64,000 nt of DNA. It comes from Gluconacetobacter azotocaptans (GTDB lineage Bacteria > Pseudomonadota > Alphaproteobacteria > Acetobacterales > Acetobacteraceae). Under the pieces are notes generated by a model, which made no database searches, was not told the origin of the DNA, and saw nothing but the letters and a program-made list of their open reading frames with translations. The DNA is taken from positions 310,001 through 374,000 of the forward strand of contig NZ_JABEQF010000002.1 of NCBI RefSeq assembly GCF_014174355.1, given 5' to 3'. The position numbers were made by a program, and so were the translations under genes. How positions within the stretch are numbered: the first letter of the stretch is position 1; each line of letters begins with the position of its first letter. This document shows positions 27,100-36,882 of the stretch, in pieces.

Positions 27100-27708
27100 A
27101 TGACACTCCTGCACCTCGACGCCAGCATCCTGCCCGCCGGCCAGTCGGTCAGCCGCGCGCTGTCGGCCGCTGCGGTCGACCATCTGCTGGGCCTCAACCC
27201 GGATCTGACGGTCACGCGCCGCGACCTGGTGGCCGATCCGCTGCCGCACATGACCCCGGCCAACCTGCCGCCCGATCATCCGGGGTCGCAGCCGGGCGAC
27301 GAGGCCGCGCGGGCTGTCAGCGCGACGGTGCTGGAGGAATTCCTGGCCGCCGACATCGTGGTGATCGGCGCGCCGATGTACAATTTTACCGTGCCGGGAC
27401 AGCTCAAGGCCTGGATCGATCGTATCCTGGTGCCCGGGCGTACCTTCAGCTACGGCCCGGACGGGGTCCAGGGCCTGGCGGGCGGCAAGCGCGTCGTCAT
27501 CGTCCTGTCGCGGGGCGGGCTGTATGGCGCGGACACGCCCTATGCGGCGGCCGAACATGTCGGCACCTACCTGCGCACGGTGCTGGGCTTCATCGGGATC
27601 GGGGCGCCCGAGATCGTGGTGGCCGAAGGGGTTGCGCGCGGCGACGACATGCGTGCGGCGGCCCTGGCGGATGCCCGCCATGCGATCGCGGCCCTGCCGG
27701 CGGCCTGA
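27100..27708 (+). CDS. azoR: FMN-dependent NADH:quinone oxidoreductase / azoreductase
   Basis: This 202-residue flavodoxin-like protein matches AzoR: LHLDASILPAGQSVSRAL at the N-terminus (FMN phosphate loop), VIGAPMYNFTVPGQLKAWIDRI near residue 88, and VVIVLSRGGLYG near residue 135. These enzymes reduce quinones and azo dyes by two electrons. The Met at 27100 has GAAGG upstream. The divergent HxlR-type gene is the likely repressor. In the 77-base gap, AACC-N7-GGTT (27059-27073) and TACC-N3-GGTA (27083-27093) are candidate operator halves. Confidence 0.93.
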   Translation: MTLLHLDASILPAGQSVSRALSAAAVDHLLGLNPDLTVTRRDLVADPLPHMTPANLPPDHPGSQPGDEAARAVSATVLEEFLAADIVVIGAPMYNFTVPGQLKAWIDRILVPGRTFSYGPDGVQGLAGGKRVVIVLSRGGLYGADTPYAAAEHVGTYLRTVLGFIGIGAPEIVVAEGVARGDDMRAAALADARHAIAALPAA

Positions 27709-27736
27709 CGGCGGGCGCGGACGGCGCCGCCGTTCC

Positions 27737-28423
27737 TTACGACCGGGCCTGCCGGATGAAATCCAGCACCATGTGCAGGTCGTCCATGATCGCCAGGGCC
27801 TTCCGGCGGATGTCGTCGTCGGGCTCCAGCAGGTCCGGTACCACGATGACCCGGATGCGGGCGGCGTGGGCGGCGCGCGCGCCGCTGTGCGAATCTTCCA
27901 GCGCCAGGCACCGCGCGGCCGGAACGCCGATCCGGCGGGCCGCGGTCAGGTAGGGTTCCGGGTCGGGCTTGCCCCGCGTGACGTCGTCGCGCGTCACGAT
28001 GGCGTCGAACCGCCAGTGCAGGTTCGTCAGGGCCAGGTGATGATCGGCGCGAGCGCGGCTGGACGAGGTCGCGATCGCACGGGGAATCCCCTGGGCGTCC
28101 AGATAGTCCAGCAGCGGCGCGACGCCTTCCTTCAACACAAGCCTGCCGGCATCGACCAGATCGCGCAGATGAACCTCCTGCGCCGCGAAGAAGTCGTGCA
28201 AGGGAAAAGAATCGCCATAGGTTTCCAGCATGAGGGCGCGGCACCCATCGGCCGCCACGCCGACCATGCGCCGGCAGAACGAGTGGGATACATCATAGCC
28301 CAAGGTCGTGCCGGCATGGATCAGCGCATCCATGGCCAGGCTTTCGCTGTCCAGCAGCAGGCCGTCCATGTCGAAGATCACGCCGTCGATCGGCTGGAGT
28401 GTCATCATCCGTGAGTCGGGCAT
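27737..28423 (-). CDS. HAD-family hydrolase, beta-phosphoglucomutase/phosphatase-like
   Basis: This 228-residue haloacid dehalogenase-superfamily protein has all four motifs: nucleophile DMDGLLLDSE near residue 17, the Ser/Thr in ATSSSRARADHH near residue 117, Lys in RGKPDPEPYL near residue 155, and the acidic pair in ALEDSHSGARAA near residue 178. The helical cap between motifs 1 and 2 is subtype I, as in phosphoglycolate phosphatase and beta-phosphoglucomutase. Motif DxDGxxxDS suggests a sugar-phosphate substrate, not identifiable further. The Met at 28423 follows AGGGGACCGC and is preferred over 28453. Confidence 0.9.
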   Translation of the reverse strand: MPDSRMMTLQPIDGVIFDMDGLLLDSESLAMDALIHAGTTLGYDVSHSFCRRMVGVAADGCRALMLETYGDSFPLHDFFAAQEVHLRDLVDAGRLVLKEGVAPLLDYLDAQGIPRAIATSSSRARADHHLALTNLHWRFDAIVTRDDVTRGKPDPEPYLTAARRIGVPAARCLALEDSHSGARAAHAARIRVIVVPDLLEPDDDIRRKALAIMDDLHMVLDFIRQARS

Positions 28424-28591
28424 GCGGTCCCCTGAACATGTGTCTTCAGTCACCGGAGACGTCGCCGCCTTGATGATGACGCTTTCCGCGCGGGGCAGGG
28501 GCAGATGGTCTGGGAAAGGTGTGGTGGCCCGGCAGAGGGGCAGGGCGGCGGATCGCCTCCTGCCCCCGGACGGCCGTTGGAACTTGTGCGG

Positions 28592-28771
28592 TCAGAGCTT
28601 GTTCAGCGTGCCCTTCACGCCGCCCTTGGCCTTTTCGGCCTGGCCCTTCATCTTCTGGGCCGCGCCCTTGGCTTCCAGTTCCGGATTGTTCGTGGCCTTG
28701 CCGATGCCGCGCTTGACCTCGCCCAGCATCGTATCGGCATGTCCTTTGGCTTTGTCTTTCAGTTCGCCCAT
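28592..28771 (-). CDS. CsbD-family stress protein
   Basis: This 59-residue, highly charged protein has the CsbD pattern: KDKAKGHADTMLGEVKRGIGKATNN followed by two KMKGQAEKAKGG-like repeats. CsbD-like proteins are abundant, soluble general-stress proteins without an assigned molecular activity. The Met at 28771 has GGAG eight bases upstream. The gene stands alone between a HAD gene and a CdaR-type gene on the same strand. The ~170 bases after it contain nothing recognisable. Confidence 0.9.
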   Translation of the reverse strand: MGELKDKAKGHADTMLGEVKRGIGKATNNPELEAKGAAQKMKGQAEKAKGGVKGTLNKL

Positions 28772-28859
28772 CTCGGGTACTCCATGATGGTGCCTCTCTG
28801 GCCGGAGGCCGGCAGGAATGAAACGCCCGGCGGGGGCGGAAGTTGCAGTTCCGGCGCCG

Positions 28860-30059
28860 TCATCCGCCCGGCGGTGCAAGCTGAAGCGCCAGGTACAGCG
28901 CCACGATATCCTCGGTCCGCGTCAGATCGACACCGCAGATCCGTTCGATCTGCTTCAGGCGGTAATCCAGGCTGTTGCGATGCAGGTCCAGCGCCTGGGC
29001 CGTGGCGGCCTGCTGCATGCCATGGGCCAGCCACGTCGTCAGCGTGCGCAGCAGCGGCGCATGCCGCGCGTCCTTGATCAGCGGGCGCAGGGGCGCGCGC
29101 AATTCCTCGGCGCGCCAGTCCTGGTGCGTACCATCCAGCAGCACGGGCAGGCGCATGTCCTGATAGAACAGCGTCTGTCGGTCCGGATACAGCCGGCGGC
29201 CGACCGCCAGCGTCGCGCGTGCTATCCGGCAGGATCGCGCCAGCCCGTCCGGTCCGTCGAAATAGCGGCCCAGCGCCAGACGCAGCGACAGGCCGGTGGC
29301 CTCGGTCGCGCGGGCCAGCAGGCGGGCGGCGCGCGCGCGGTGCCAGTCCAGGCTCCAGGCCCCCCTGGCGTTCAGCGCGGGCATCAGGACGACCATCTCG
29401 GTCAGCGACAGCGACGCGACCAGATTGCCGGCTTCGGGCACGCGCAACAGCGTGATCAGTCGCTGCAATTCGCCCAGCAGAGCGCTGGCGTCCCGCATGT
29501 CGCTGCGGACCTCCAGAATGGCGGCGATGCGCGGCCGGTGCAGATCGACGCCCAGCCGGGCAGCCGATTCCATCAGGGCCGGCAACGGGGTTTCGCCCCG
29601 CACCAGGCTCAGCACCAGTTCTTCGCGCAGGCGGGCGTCGTGCGAGACCATGCGCGTCTGCCGCGCCTGTTCCAGCATCGTCTCGGCAGCCATGCGCACC
29701 AGTTCGGCATAGGGCCGCATGCTGGCCGGCGTCCCGGTCAGCCCCACGCAACCCACCACCGCGCCGCCCACGTGCAGCGGCAGGTTGACGCCCGGCCGCG
29801 CCGCCGCGCCGAACTGGCGCGCCGTGCGGGCGCCGATCTCGACCGGGGCCTGCCGGGCGATGACCAGCAGCGCGGCATCATGGATCTGGCCCAGTCGTGC
29901 CGCGTCGCCGCTGGCGACGATCACCCCCCGTGCATCCATGACGTTGATGTTGCAGTCGATGATGGCCATCGACCGGTCCACGATGGCCTGCGCCAGCGCG
30001 GGGTCGATCGACCAGCGTGGCGGGCCGCCCTGCGGCCCGGGGGATTCCGGAACGGACAT
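28860..30059 (-). CDS. cdaR: CdaR-family sugar-diacid (glycerate) regulator
   Basis: This 399-residue activator of the CdaR/SdaR type has an N-terminal diacid-recognition domain (LAQAIVDRSMAIIDCNINVMDARGVIVASGD, residues 22-52; AVVGCVGLTG near residue 100), a central GGDEF-like linker, and a C-terminal PucR-type helix-turn-helix (TAQALDLHRNSLDYRLKQIERICGVDL near residue 356). In E. coli, CdaR responds to D-glycerate, glucarate and galactarate and activates glycerate kinase. Here glycerate kinase is divergent with a 145-base gap, matching that arrangement closely. Confidence 0.9.
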   Translation of the reverse strand: MSVPESPGPQGGPPRWSIDPALAQAIVDRSMAIIDCNINVMDARGVIVASGDAARLGQIHDAALLVIARQAPVEIGARTARQFGAAARPGVNLPLHVGGAVVGCVGLTGTPASMRPYAELVRMAAETMLEQARQTRMVSHDARLREELVLSLVRGETPLPALMESAARLGVDLHRPRIAAILEVRSDMRDASALLGELQRLITLLRVPEAGNLVASLSLTEMVVLMPALNARGAWSLDWHRARAARLLARATEATGLSLRLALGRYFDGPDGLARSCRIARATLAVGRRLYPDRQTLFYQDMRLPVLLDGTHQDWRAEELRAPLRPLIKDARHAPLLRTLTTWLAHGMQQAATAQALDLHRNSLDYRLKQIERICGVDLTRTEDIVALYLALQLAPPGG

Positions 30060-30204
30060 TATCGAGGCCTGGGCGATTGCCTGAAATTTTGGGAGAATAA
30101 CCGGAATTTTTTAGTGCATTTGCATCAAGCCTGCCAAGGCGTTTCTGCCCTACCATTCCGGCACGCCCTGTGCCGCCCAAGGGCTATCAATCGGGGAGCC
30201 GGCG

Positions 30205-31344
30205 ATGAAAATCGTGATTGTCTGTGATTCCTTCAAGGAAAGCCTGTCGGCGCTGGATGTGGCCGACGCGATCGAGGCCGGTTTTCGCGAAATCTATCCG
30301 GACGCGACCTATGTGAAACTTCCGGCCGCCGACGGGGGCGAGGGCACGGCGGAATCGCTGGTGGTGGCGACCGGCGGCCGGATGCTGCGGCGCAGGGTGA
30401 CGGGGCCGCTGGGCGAACCGGTCGACGCCCATTACGGCATCCTGGGCGACGGGCGCACCGCCGTGGTGGAAATGGCCGCCGCCGCCGGCCTGATGCTGGT
30501 GCCGCGCGCGCTGCGCGACCCGTTGACGGCCACGACGTACGGTGTGGGGGAACTGATCCTGCAAGCGCTGGACCACGGCTGCCGCCACGTCATTCTGGCC
30601 CTGGGCGGCAGCGCCACGAATGATGGCGGCGCCGGGATGGCGCAGGCGCTGGGCGCGTCGCTGCGCGACCGCTCGGGCGCCGAACTGCCGTTCGGCGGCG
30701 GCGCCCTGGGCCGCCTGGCGACGATCGACATGGCCGGGCTGGACCCCCGGCTGGCCGACTGCCGGGTCGAGGTGGCGTGCGACGTCGACAATCCGCTGAC
30801 CGGACCGCACGGGGCATCGGAAATCTTCGGACCGCAGAAAGGGGCCACGCCCGAGATGGTGCGGTTGCTGGACTACAATCTGGCGCAGTACGGGCGCGTG
30901 CTGGACCGCACGCTGGGCCGGGCGGTCGGGGACATTCCCGGTGCCGGCGCGGCAGGGGGCATGGGGGCGGGGGCGATCGCCTTTCTCGATGCCACCCTGC
31001 GCCCCGGCGTGGATATCGTGATGGAGGCGCTGGGCCTGGATGCGATCGTCGCGGATGCCGACCTGGTCATCACCGGCGAGGGGCGGATCGATGGGCAGAC
31101 GGTGCATGGCAAGGCCCCCGTCGGCGTCGGCCGCGTGGCCCGCCGCCACGGCCGGCCGGTCATCGGCATCGCCGGGTCGCTGGGGGCCGACGCCCAGGCG
31201 GTGCATGCCCACGGCATCGACGCGGTGTTCAGCGTGGTGAACCGTCCCTGCACCCTGGACGAGGCCCTGGCCGAAGCCGCCGTGAACGTCCGCGCCACCG
31301 CGCGGAACGTGGCGGCCGCCACCGCCCTGCTGTGTCCACGCTGA
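30205..31344 (+). CDS. Glycerate kinase (GarK/GlxK type)
   Basis: This 379-residue glycerate 2-kinase makes 2-phosphoglycerate from D-glycerate and ATP. Family signatures: CDSFKESLSALDVADAIEAG at the N-terminus, PAADGGEGTAE near residue 45, LGGSATNDGGAGMAQALG near residue 133, and TGEGRIDGQTVHGKAPVGV near residue 290. Length is typical. GGGGAG precedes the ATG. Divergent cdaR and the convergent MFS gene suggest a small glycerate/diacid utilisation unit. Confidence 0.95.
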   Translation: MKIVIVCDSFKESLSALDVADAIEAGFREIYPDATYVKLPAADGGEGTAESLVVATGGRMLRRRVTGPLGEPVDAHYGILGDGRTAVVEMAAAAGLMLVPRALRDPLTATTYGVGELILQALDHGCRHVILALGGSATNDGGAGMAQALGASLRDRSGAELPFGGGALGRLATIDMAGLDPRLADCRVEVACDVDNPLTGPHGASEIFGPQKGATPEMVRLLDYNLAQYGRVLDRTLGRAVGDIPGAGAAGGMGAGAIAFLDATLRPGVDIVMEALGLDAIVADADLVITGEGRIDGQTVHGKAPVGVGRVARRHGRPVIGIAGSLGADAQAVHAHGIDAVFSVVNRPCTLDEALAEAAVNVRATARNVAAATALLCPR

Positions 31345-31364
31345 AGGTATATGCTGACGACGGA

Positions 31365-32642
31365 TCAGACCGGATCGCCTGAGGGAACGGAGGCCGGCAG
31401 CAAGGTGGGATGCGCCCGACCGTTCAGCAGGGCCAGCGTGATGATGCCGCAGGCGGCGGCCCCCACCACCAGCATCATCGCCGGCGCCAGGTTGCCGCCG
31501 GTATGCGAGGCGATCCCGTTTTCGATCAGGCCGGTGCTGGCGGCCAGCAGGTTGCCAAGCTGGTACGCCACGCCGGGAAACGTCGCCCGGACGTCGGGTG
31601 GGGACAGTTCGTTGAGATAGGCCGGGACCACGCCCCACGCGCCCTGGATGCAGAACTGGATGAGGACGGCGCCAAGGCCGATCCCTGCCGTCGAGCCGGA
31701 CAGCGCCCAGAGCGGCAGCAGAGGCAGCGCCAGGCCGGCCGCCAGCGCCATGGCGCGCGGCCGGCCGATCCGTTCGGACAGGATGCCGAAGCACAGCCCC
31801 CCGGCGATGGCCGCCAGATTGTACAGCACCACGATAAGCGTGATGGTCGGGTGCGGAATGTTCTTTTGCAGGGCGAGGAAGATCTTGGGATAGAGGTCCT
31901 GCGACCCGTGGCTGAGGAAATTGAATGCCGTCATCAGGCAGACGGCATACGCGACCAGCGGCCCGTGACGCCGCAGCAGCGTCCGGATTGACCCTCCGCC
32001 CGCATCGCGGGCCGTCTTGCCGGCGGCGTGCGCCGCGTGCCGTCGCGCCAGCCAGACCGGGCTTTCCTTCACGAAAAGGGCGATGTAGGCGACCGAGACC
32101 ACCGACGTCGCGCCCAGCACGAACAGCCCGCGCCAGCCCAGCGCGGGCAGCAGCAGGAACAGCAGCGAGGCCAGCAGATACCCCGCCGGGTATCCCGCCT
32201 GCAGCAGCCCCGACGCCATGCCGCGCCAGTGGGCGGGAACGGTCTCCATGGTCAGCGACGTGCCCACCCCCCATTCGCCGCCCAGCGCCACCCCGAACAG
32301 CAGCCGCAGGGCCAGGAACAGGCCCAGCGTCGGGGCGGCGGCCGACAGCAGTTCGATGCCGGAATAGGTCAGGATCGTCGCCATCAGCACGGGCCGGCGT
32401 CCGTACCGGTCGGCCGCCCGCCCGAACAGGTACGCGCCCAGCGGGCGGCTGATCAGGGTCAGGGTGGGGGCCAGCAGGATGGTTTCCAGCGTGGTGGCGA
32501 AGCTGCGGGCGACATTGTCCAGCGTGAACAGGACGATGAAGAAGTCGCACGCATCCAGCATCCAGCCGAGGAAGCAGGCCGCGATGACGTGACGCGCGTC
32601 GGCGCCGGTGCGCGTCTGGGGGGGAAGGGACAGGACATTCAT
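31365..32642 (-). CDS. MFS transporter, sialate:H+ symporter/lactate-carrier-like
   Basis: This 425-residue, twelve-helix carrier has MFS motifs GRAADRYGRRPVLM near residue 66 and the SHS-type pattern FLGWMLDACDFFIVLFTLDNVA near the N-terminus, LLFGVALGGEWGVGTSLTMETVPAHWRG near residue 105. This branch includes NanT and bacterial/fungal lactate and dicarboxylate carriers. It ends 20 bases from the glycerate kinase stop (convergent), so a role in uptake of glycerate or a related hydroxy acid is possible but unproven. The Met at 32642 has GAGGA upstream. The open frame continues upstream but without family similarity. Confidence 0.88.
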   Translation of the reverse strand: MNVLSLPPQTRTGADARHVIAACFLGWMLDACDFFIVLFTLDNVARSFATTLETILLAPTLTLISRPLGAYLFGRAADRYGRRPVLMATILTYSGIELLSAAAPTLGLFLALRLLFGVALGGEWGVGTSLTMETVPAHWRGMASGLLQAGYPAGYLLASLLFLLLPALGWRGLFVLGATSVVSVAYIALFVKESPVWLARRHAAHAAGKTARDAGGGSIRTLLRRHGPLVAYAVCLMTAFNFLSHGSQDLYPKIFLALQKNIPHPTITLIVVLYNLAAIAGGLCFGILSERIGRPRAMALAAGLALPLLPLWALSGSTAGIGLGAVLIQFCIQGAWGVVPAYLNELSPPDVRATFPGVAYQLGNLLAASTGLIENGIASHTGGNLAPAMMLVVGAAACGIITLALLNGRAHPTLLPASVPSGDPV

Positions 32643-32943
32643 CGGCGCAGATGGTTCCTCGGGGTTTCGCGATATCCCTTCGTTTCTAGCCGGAACCCGC
32701 CGGCCGGACAGGCGGATGACGATCACGAGATGGGCAGGTGGCTGACAATCGGGTGAACCCGGCAGTCCGGCGGGCGTCGTCGCCGAGTCACGATTTCGGA
32801 TTATTGATGAAAATGACGTTAGTTTTTCCTTAATATCACTTTCCTGTGAACGGTGTGCCGTCGGGCACTCCGGCTCGTTAGGAACAGCAGATCGGCGCGA
32901 TCTCACGCCGTCGTCCTCCCCCCGCATCAGGAAGGCCAGAAAG
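32643..32943. other. Divergent promoter region before glgA
   Basis: This 301-base gap between the MFS gene and glgA holds no gene. Its middle (about 32785-32855) is markedly AT-rich for this genome (ATTATTGATGAAAATGACG and TTTTTCCTTAATATCAC) and is the likely site of the glycogen operon promoter. No clear operator or riboswitch was recognised. Confidence 0.5.
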
Positions 32944-34599
32944 ATGGATCGACACCACCAGGTTCCGTCCAGTCCGGTCCAGGTGCTGTCCGTCGCGTCC
33001 GAGATGTTTCCCTTCGTCAAGACGGGGGGGCTCGGCGACGTCGTCGGCTCGCTGCCTGTGGCCTTGCGGGCCGAGGGCGTGGCCGTCACGACTCTGCTGC
33101 CGGGATATCCCGCGGTGCTCGATGCGCTGGAAGGCCCGGTGCGGGTGGCCGAAATGACGCCGTTGCCGGGGGTCGAGGTCGCGCTGCTGGAAGGCATGGC
33201 GGCGGGTCACCGCCTGCTGGTGGTGGACAGCCCGGCCCTGTTCCGGCGCAAGGGCAATCCCTACCTGGGCCCCGATGGCGTGGACTGGCCGGACAACGGC
33301 GTCCGCTTCGCAACCTTGTCGCGCGTGGCGGCCACGATCGCCCAGGGGCATGTCGCCGCCTGCCGGCCCGATCTGGTGCTGGCCCACGACTGGCAGTCCG
33401 GCCTGACCGCCGCTTACCTGCATTATGACGGCCAGCCGGCGGCGCCGGTGATCCATACCATCCACAATATCGCGTTCCAGGGGCGTTTTCCCGCGCGGGA
33501 TCTGGAACGGTTCGGCCTGCCGCCTCATGCTTTCGCCATGGACGGGGTAGAATACCACGGCGATATCGGGTTCCTGAAGGCGGGGCTGCATTTCGCCACC
33601 TGGATCACCACCGTATCGCCGACCTATGCCCGCGAGATCCAGAAGCCGGAATGGGGGATGGGGCTGGACGGCCTGCTGCGCAGCCGGTCGGACCGTCTGG
33701 TTGGCATCCTGAACGGAATCGACACGGACGATTGGAATCCGGCGACCGACCCGGCCGTGCTGTTCCCCTACCAGGTGGGCGACTTCCGGGCACGCCGGCC
33801 CAACAAGCGCGCGTTCCAGGCCGAATTCGGCCTGCGTCAGGACCCGGATGTCTTCCTGTTGGGCCTGGTCAGCCGCCTGACCGGGCAGAAGGGGGTCGAT
33901 ATCCTGGCCGACGTCGTGCCGCGTATCCTGGACGACCGGACGCAGCTGGTCGTCGTCGGCAGCGGCGAGGCGGCGATGGAACAGGCTTTCGCCCGCCTGT
34001 CCCGCCGGTTTTCCGATCGTCTGGCGTGCCATATCGGCTACAGCGAGCAACTGGGCCATCGCCTGCAGGCGTCGGCTGACAGCCTGCTGATCCCGTCGCG
34101 GTTCGAACCCTGTGGGCTGACGCAGTTGTGCGCCAGCCGGTACGGATGCGTGCCCATCGCCTCGCGCGTGGGCGGGCTGGCCGACACGATCATCGACGCC
34201 AACGCGGCGGCGATGGCATGCGACGCGGCGACGGGCTTTCTGTTCTTCCCCACCGACCCCGACACGCTGGTCGCTGCGATCGAGCGTGGCGGCGCGATGT
34301 TCCGCGACCCGCAACGCTGGACGCACCTGCAACGCAACGGCGCGCATTACGACGTTTCCTGGCGGCACAAGGCGCGAGAGTACGCGCAACTGTTCCGCCG
34401 GGTGCTGGGACGGAACGACGCCGTATCCGCGGGCACCGAGAAGGACATCATCCTGTCCCGGCGTGGCACGCATGGTCGGCGGCCGTGGCCGCCCGGCCCG
34501 CCGGGCGCCGACATGCCGTCGCGGACCGGGCGGCTGGCCCGGCAGGCGGCGCGACGGTCGCGCGTGCGACCCCACGACCCGCTTGCCCGGTCACATTGA
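32944..34599 (+). CDS. glgA: Glycogen synthase (ADP-glucose type)
   Basis: This 551-residue GT5 glucosyltransferase adds glucose from ADP-glucose to glycogen. The ADP-glucose-binding KTGGLGDV motif lies at residues 27-34. HTIHNIAFQG lies near residue 178 and SRFEPCGLTQ near residue 384, with the catalytic Glu region intact. The catalytic domain ends near residue 490. A Pro/Arg-rich tail of ~60 residues (GRRPWPPGPPG, RRSRVRPHD) follows that GlgA enzymes normally lack. The gene leads glgB-glgX-treZ-malQ-treY. No glgC is in the window, so ADP-glucose must come from elsewhere. Confidence 0.95.
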   Translation: MDRHHQVPSSPVQVLSVASEMFPFVKTGGLGDVVGSLPVALRAEGVAVTTLLPGYPAVLDALEGPVRVAEMTPLPGVEVALLEGMAAGHRLLVVDSPALFRRKGNPYLGPDGVDWPDNGVRFATLSRVAATIAQGHVAACRPDLVLAHDWQSGLTAAYLHYDGQPAAPVIHTIHNIAFQGRFPARDLERFGLPPHAFAMDGVEYHGDIGFLKAGLHFATWITTVSPTYAREIQKPEWGMGLDGLLRSRSDRLVGILNGIDTDDWNPATDPAVLFPYQVGDFRARRPNKRAFQAEFGLRQDPDVFLLGLVSRLTGQKGVDILADVVPRILDDRTQLVVVGSGEAAMEQAFARLSRRFSDRLACHIGYSEQLGHRLQASADSLLIPSRFEPCGLTQLCASRYGCVPIASRVGGLADTIIDANAAAMACDAATGFLFFPTDPDTLVAAIERGGAMFRDPQRWTHLQRNGAHYDVSWRHKAREYAQLFRRVLGRNDAVSAGTEKDIILSRRGTHGRRPWPPGPPGADMPSRTGRLARQAARRSRVRPHDPLARSH

Positions 34600-34662
34600 T
34601 CCCGCCACCGCCCCGCGCCTTCCCCGCCGCCGACCGATGCCCGCCAGACGGAATCCCGCCTC

Positions 34663-36882
34663 ATGAATGCTGCCCGGAATGACAGTGCCTATGTCCTGCC
34701 CCCCGGGACCGAGGATCTGCTTCGTGGCGTCTGCGCCGATCCGTTTTCGGTGCTGGGACGTCACCCGAATGGACGAACCGACATCGTGCGGGCCTTCTGC
34801 CCCGATGCGCGGGCCGTCAAGCTGGTGGTGGTGCGGCCACGCGCGGCCCCCGTCGAACGCGCGATGCGCCGCGTGGACGATCGGGGCCTGTATGTCGGCA
34901 CCGTGCCGGCGGGCGCGTCGTACCGGCTGAAGATCGGCTGGGCCGACGGGTGGGAGGAAACCGAGGATTCCTATTCCTTCGGCCTGCTGCTGGGCGATCT
35001 GGACCTGCATCTGTTCACCGAGGGGCGGCATCGCGAACTCGATCGCGTCATGGGCGCCCAGGTGACGGAAATCGGCGGCGTGACGGGCGTGCGCTTCGCC
35101 CTGTGGGCGCCGAACGCCTTTCGCGTGTCCGTCATCGGCGATTTCAACGTCTGGGACGGGCGTCGCCACCCGATGCGCCTGCGGCATGCGGCCGGGATCT
35201 GGGAATTGTTCATCCCGCGCATCGGCCCCGGCGAACGCTACAAGTACGAGATCCTGGACCAGGACCGCCGCCTGCTGCCGCCCAAGGCCGACCCGATGGC
35301 CCTGGCGACGGAACGGCCCCCGGCCACGGCCTCGGTCGTCGTCGATCCGCACCCCTTCCCGTGGGACGACGAAGAATGGATGAACGGACGTGCCGCCCGA
35401 CAGGAGGATTCGGCGCCGCTGTCGATCTACGAAGTGCACGCGGCCTCGTGGCGGCGGCCGGACGGCGACCCGGCGGGCATCATGCGCTGGGACGAGCTGG
35501 AACGGACGCTGATCCCCTATGTCGTCGAAATGGGGTTCAGCCATATCGAACTGATGCCGATCATGGAGCATCCGTTCGGCGGGTCGTGGGGGTACCAGAC
35601 GCTGGGGCTGTACGCGCCCTCCGCCCGCTACGGATCGCCCGCGCAGTTCGCCTCTTTCGTGAATGCCTGCCATCGGGCGGGGCTGGGCGTCATCCTGGAC
35701 TGGGTGCCGGCGCATTTTCCCGCCGACACGCACGGCCTTGCCCGGTTCGACGGGTCGTGCCTGTACGAGCACGAAGACCGCCGGGAAGGGTTTCATCCCG
35801 ACTGGCACACGCTGATCTATAATTTCGGCCGGCATGAGGTCAGCGGCTTCCTGATCGGCAGCGCGCTGATGTGGCTGCAACGCTACCATGTCGACGGGCT
35901 GCGGGTCGATGCGGTGGCGTCGATGCTCTATCGCGACTACAGCCGCGAGGAAGGCGAATGGATCTCGAACATCCATGGCGGGCGCGAGAATCTGGAAGCC
36001 ATCCAGTTCCTGCGCGACCTGAACGGCTCGGTGGCCCACTACTGCCCGTCGGCCATGGTGATCGCCGAGGAATCCACCGCCTGGCCGGGCGTCAGCCGGC
36101 CGGTCGCCGATGGCGGGCTCGGCTTCGCCTATAAATGGAACATGGGGTGGATGCACGACACCTTGCAGTACATGTCGCGCGATCCGCTCTGGCGGCGGTA
36201 CCACCATTCCGAAATCATGTTCGGCCTGTATTACGCCTTTTCGGAGCGCTTCATCCTGCCGCTGTCGCATGACGAGGTCGTGCACGGCAAGGGGTCGCTG
36301 ATCTCGCGCATGCCCGGCGACGAGTGGCGGAAACATGCGGGAATACGGGCCTATTTCGCCTTCATGTGGGCGCATCCGGGCAAGAAGCTGCTGTTCATGG
36401 GCGGCGAGCTGGCGCAGGTCCATGAATGGCACGCCGACGGCGAACTCGACTGGCGGGGCCTGGGCAACCCGATGGCGCGCGGGGTCCAGGGGCTGGTCCG
36501 CGACGTCAACCGCCTCTACCGCGCCCTTCCGGCTCTGCACCGCGAGGATTCCGTGCCGCAGGGCTTTGCCTGGATCATCGGCGACGACAGCGAGAATGCC
36601 GTCTTCGCCTGGCTGCGGCTGGCCCACGGCGTGCCGCCGGTACTGGTGGTGTGCAACATGACGCCGGTGCCGCGCCCCTTCTATCGCGTGGGCGTGCCTG
36701 TGGCGGGGTACTGGCGGGAAATGCTCAATACCGACGCGCAGGATTACGAGGGGTCAGGGGTCGGAAACGAGGGCGGCGTCCATACCACGCCCGATGCCGC
36801 GCACGGCTACGCCCAGTCCTGCGTCCTGACGCTGCCGCCGCTGGCGGTGCTGTACCTGTCGCCCGAGGGGGGCCACGCATGA
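34663..36882 (+). CDS. glgB: 1,4-alpha-glucan branching enzyme
   Basis: This 739-residue GH13 enzyme introduces alpha-1,6 branches into glycogen. An N-terminal carbohydrate-binding module (LGRHPNG near residue 31; [22 protein letters not shown] near residue 145) precedes the catalytic barrel. The catalytic residues are the Asp nucleophile in [10 protein letters not shown] near residue 413, the Glu in VIAEEST near residue 466, and Asp in [10 protein letters not shown] near residue 535. Length is normal. It lies 63 bases after glgA, and its stop overlaps the glgX start as ATGA. Confidence 0.97.
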   Translation: MNAARNDSAYVLPPGTEDLLRGVCADPFSVLGRHPNGRTDIVRAFCPDARAVKLVVVRPRAAPVERAMRRVDDRGLYVGTVPAGASYRLKIGWADGWEETEDSYSFGLLLGDLDLHLFTEGRHRELDRVMGAQVTEIGGVTGVRFALWAPNAFRVSVIGDFNVWDGRRHPMRLRHAAGIWELFIPRIGPGERYKYEILDQDRRLLPPKADPMALATERPPATASVVVDPHPFPWDDEEWMNGRAARQEDSAPLSIYEVHAASWRRPDGDPAGIMRWDELERTLIPYVVEMGFSHIELMPIMEHPFGGSWGYQTLGLYAPSARYGSPAQFASFVNACHRAGLGVILDWVPAHFPADTHGLARFDGSCLYEHEDRREGFHPDWHTLIYNFGRHEVSGFLIGSALMWLQRYHVDGLRVDAVASMLYRDYSREEGEWISNIHGGRENLEAIQFLRDLNGSVAHYCPSAMVIAEESTAWPGVSRPVADGGLGFAYKWNMGWMHDTLQYMSRDPLWRRYHHSEIMFGLYYAFSERFILPLSHDEVVHGKGSLISRMPGDEWRKHAGIRAYFAFMWAHPGKKLLFMGGELAQVHEWHADGELDWRGLGNPMARGVQGLVRDVNRLYRALPALHREDSVPQGFAWIIGDDSENAVFAWLRLAHGVPPVLVVCNMTPVPRPFYRVGVPVAGYWREMLNTDAQDYEGSGVGNEGGVHTTPDAAHGYAQSCVLTLPPLAVLYLSPEGGHA

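Noticed and set aside
31365-33197. A longer version of the MFS transporter with ~185 extra N-terminal residues
   Set aside because: The extension has no similarity to carriers and overlaps the glgA promoter and 5' end. The Met at 32642 has a ribosome site and begins the first helix.
36426-36878. Upstream in-frame extension of glgX into glgB
   Set aside because: The extension is out-of-frame glgB sequence. The GlgX family start is at the ATGA overlap at 36879.
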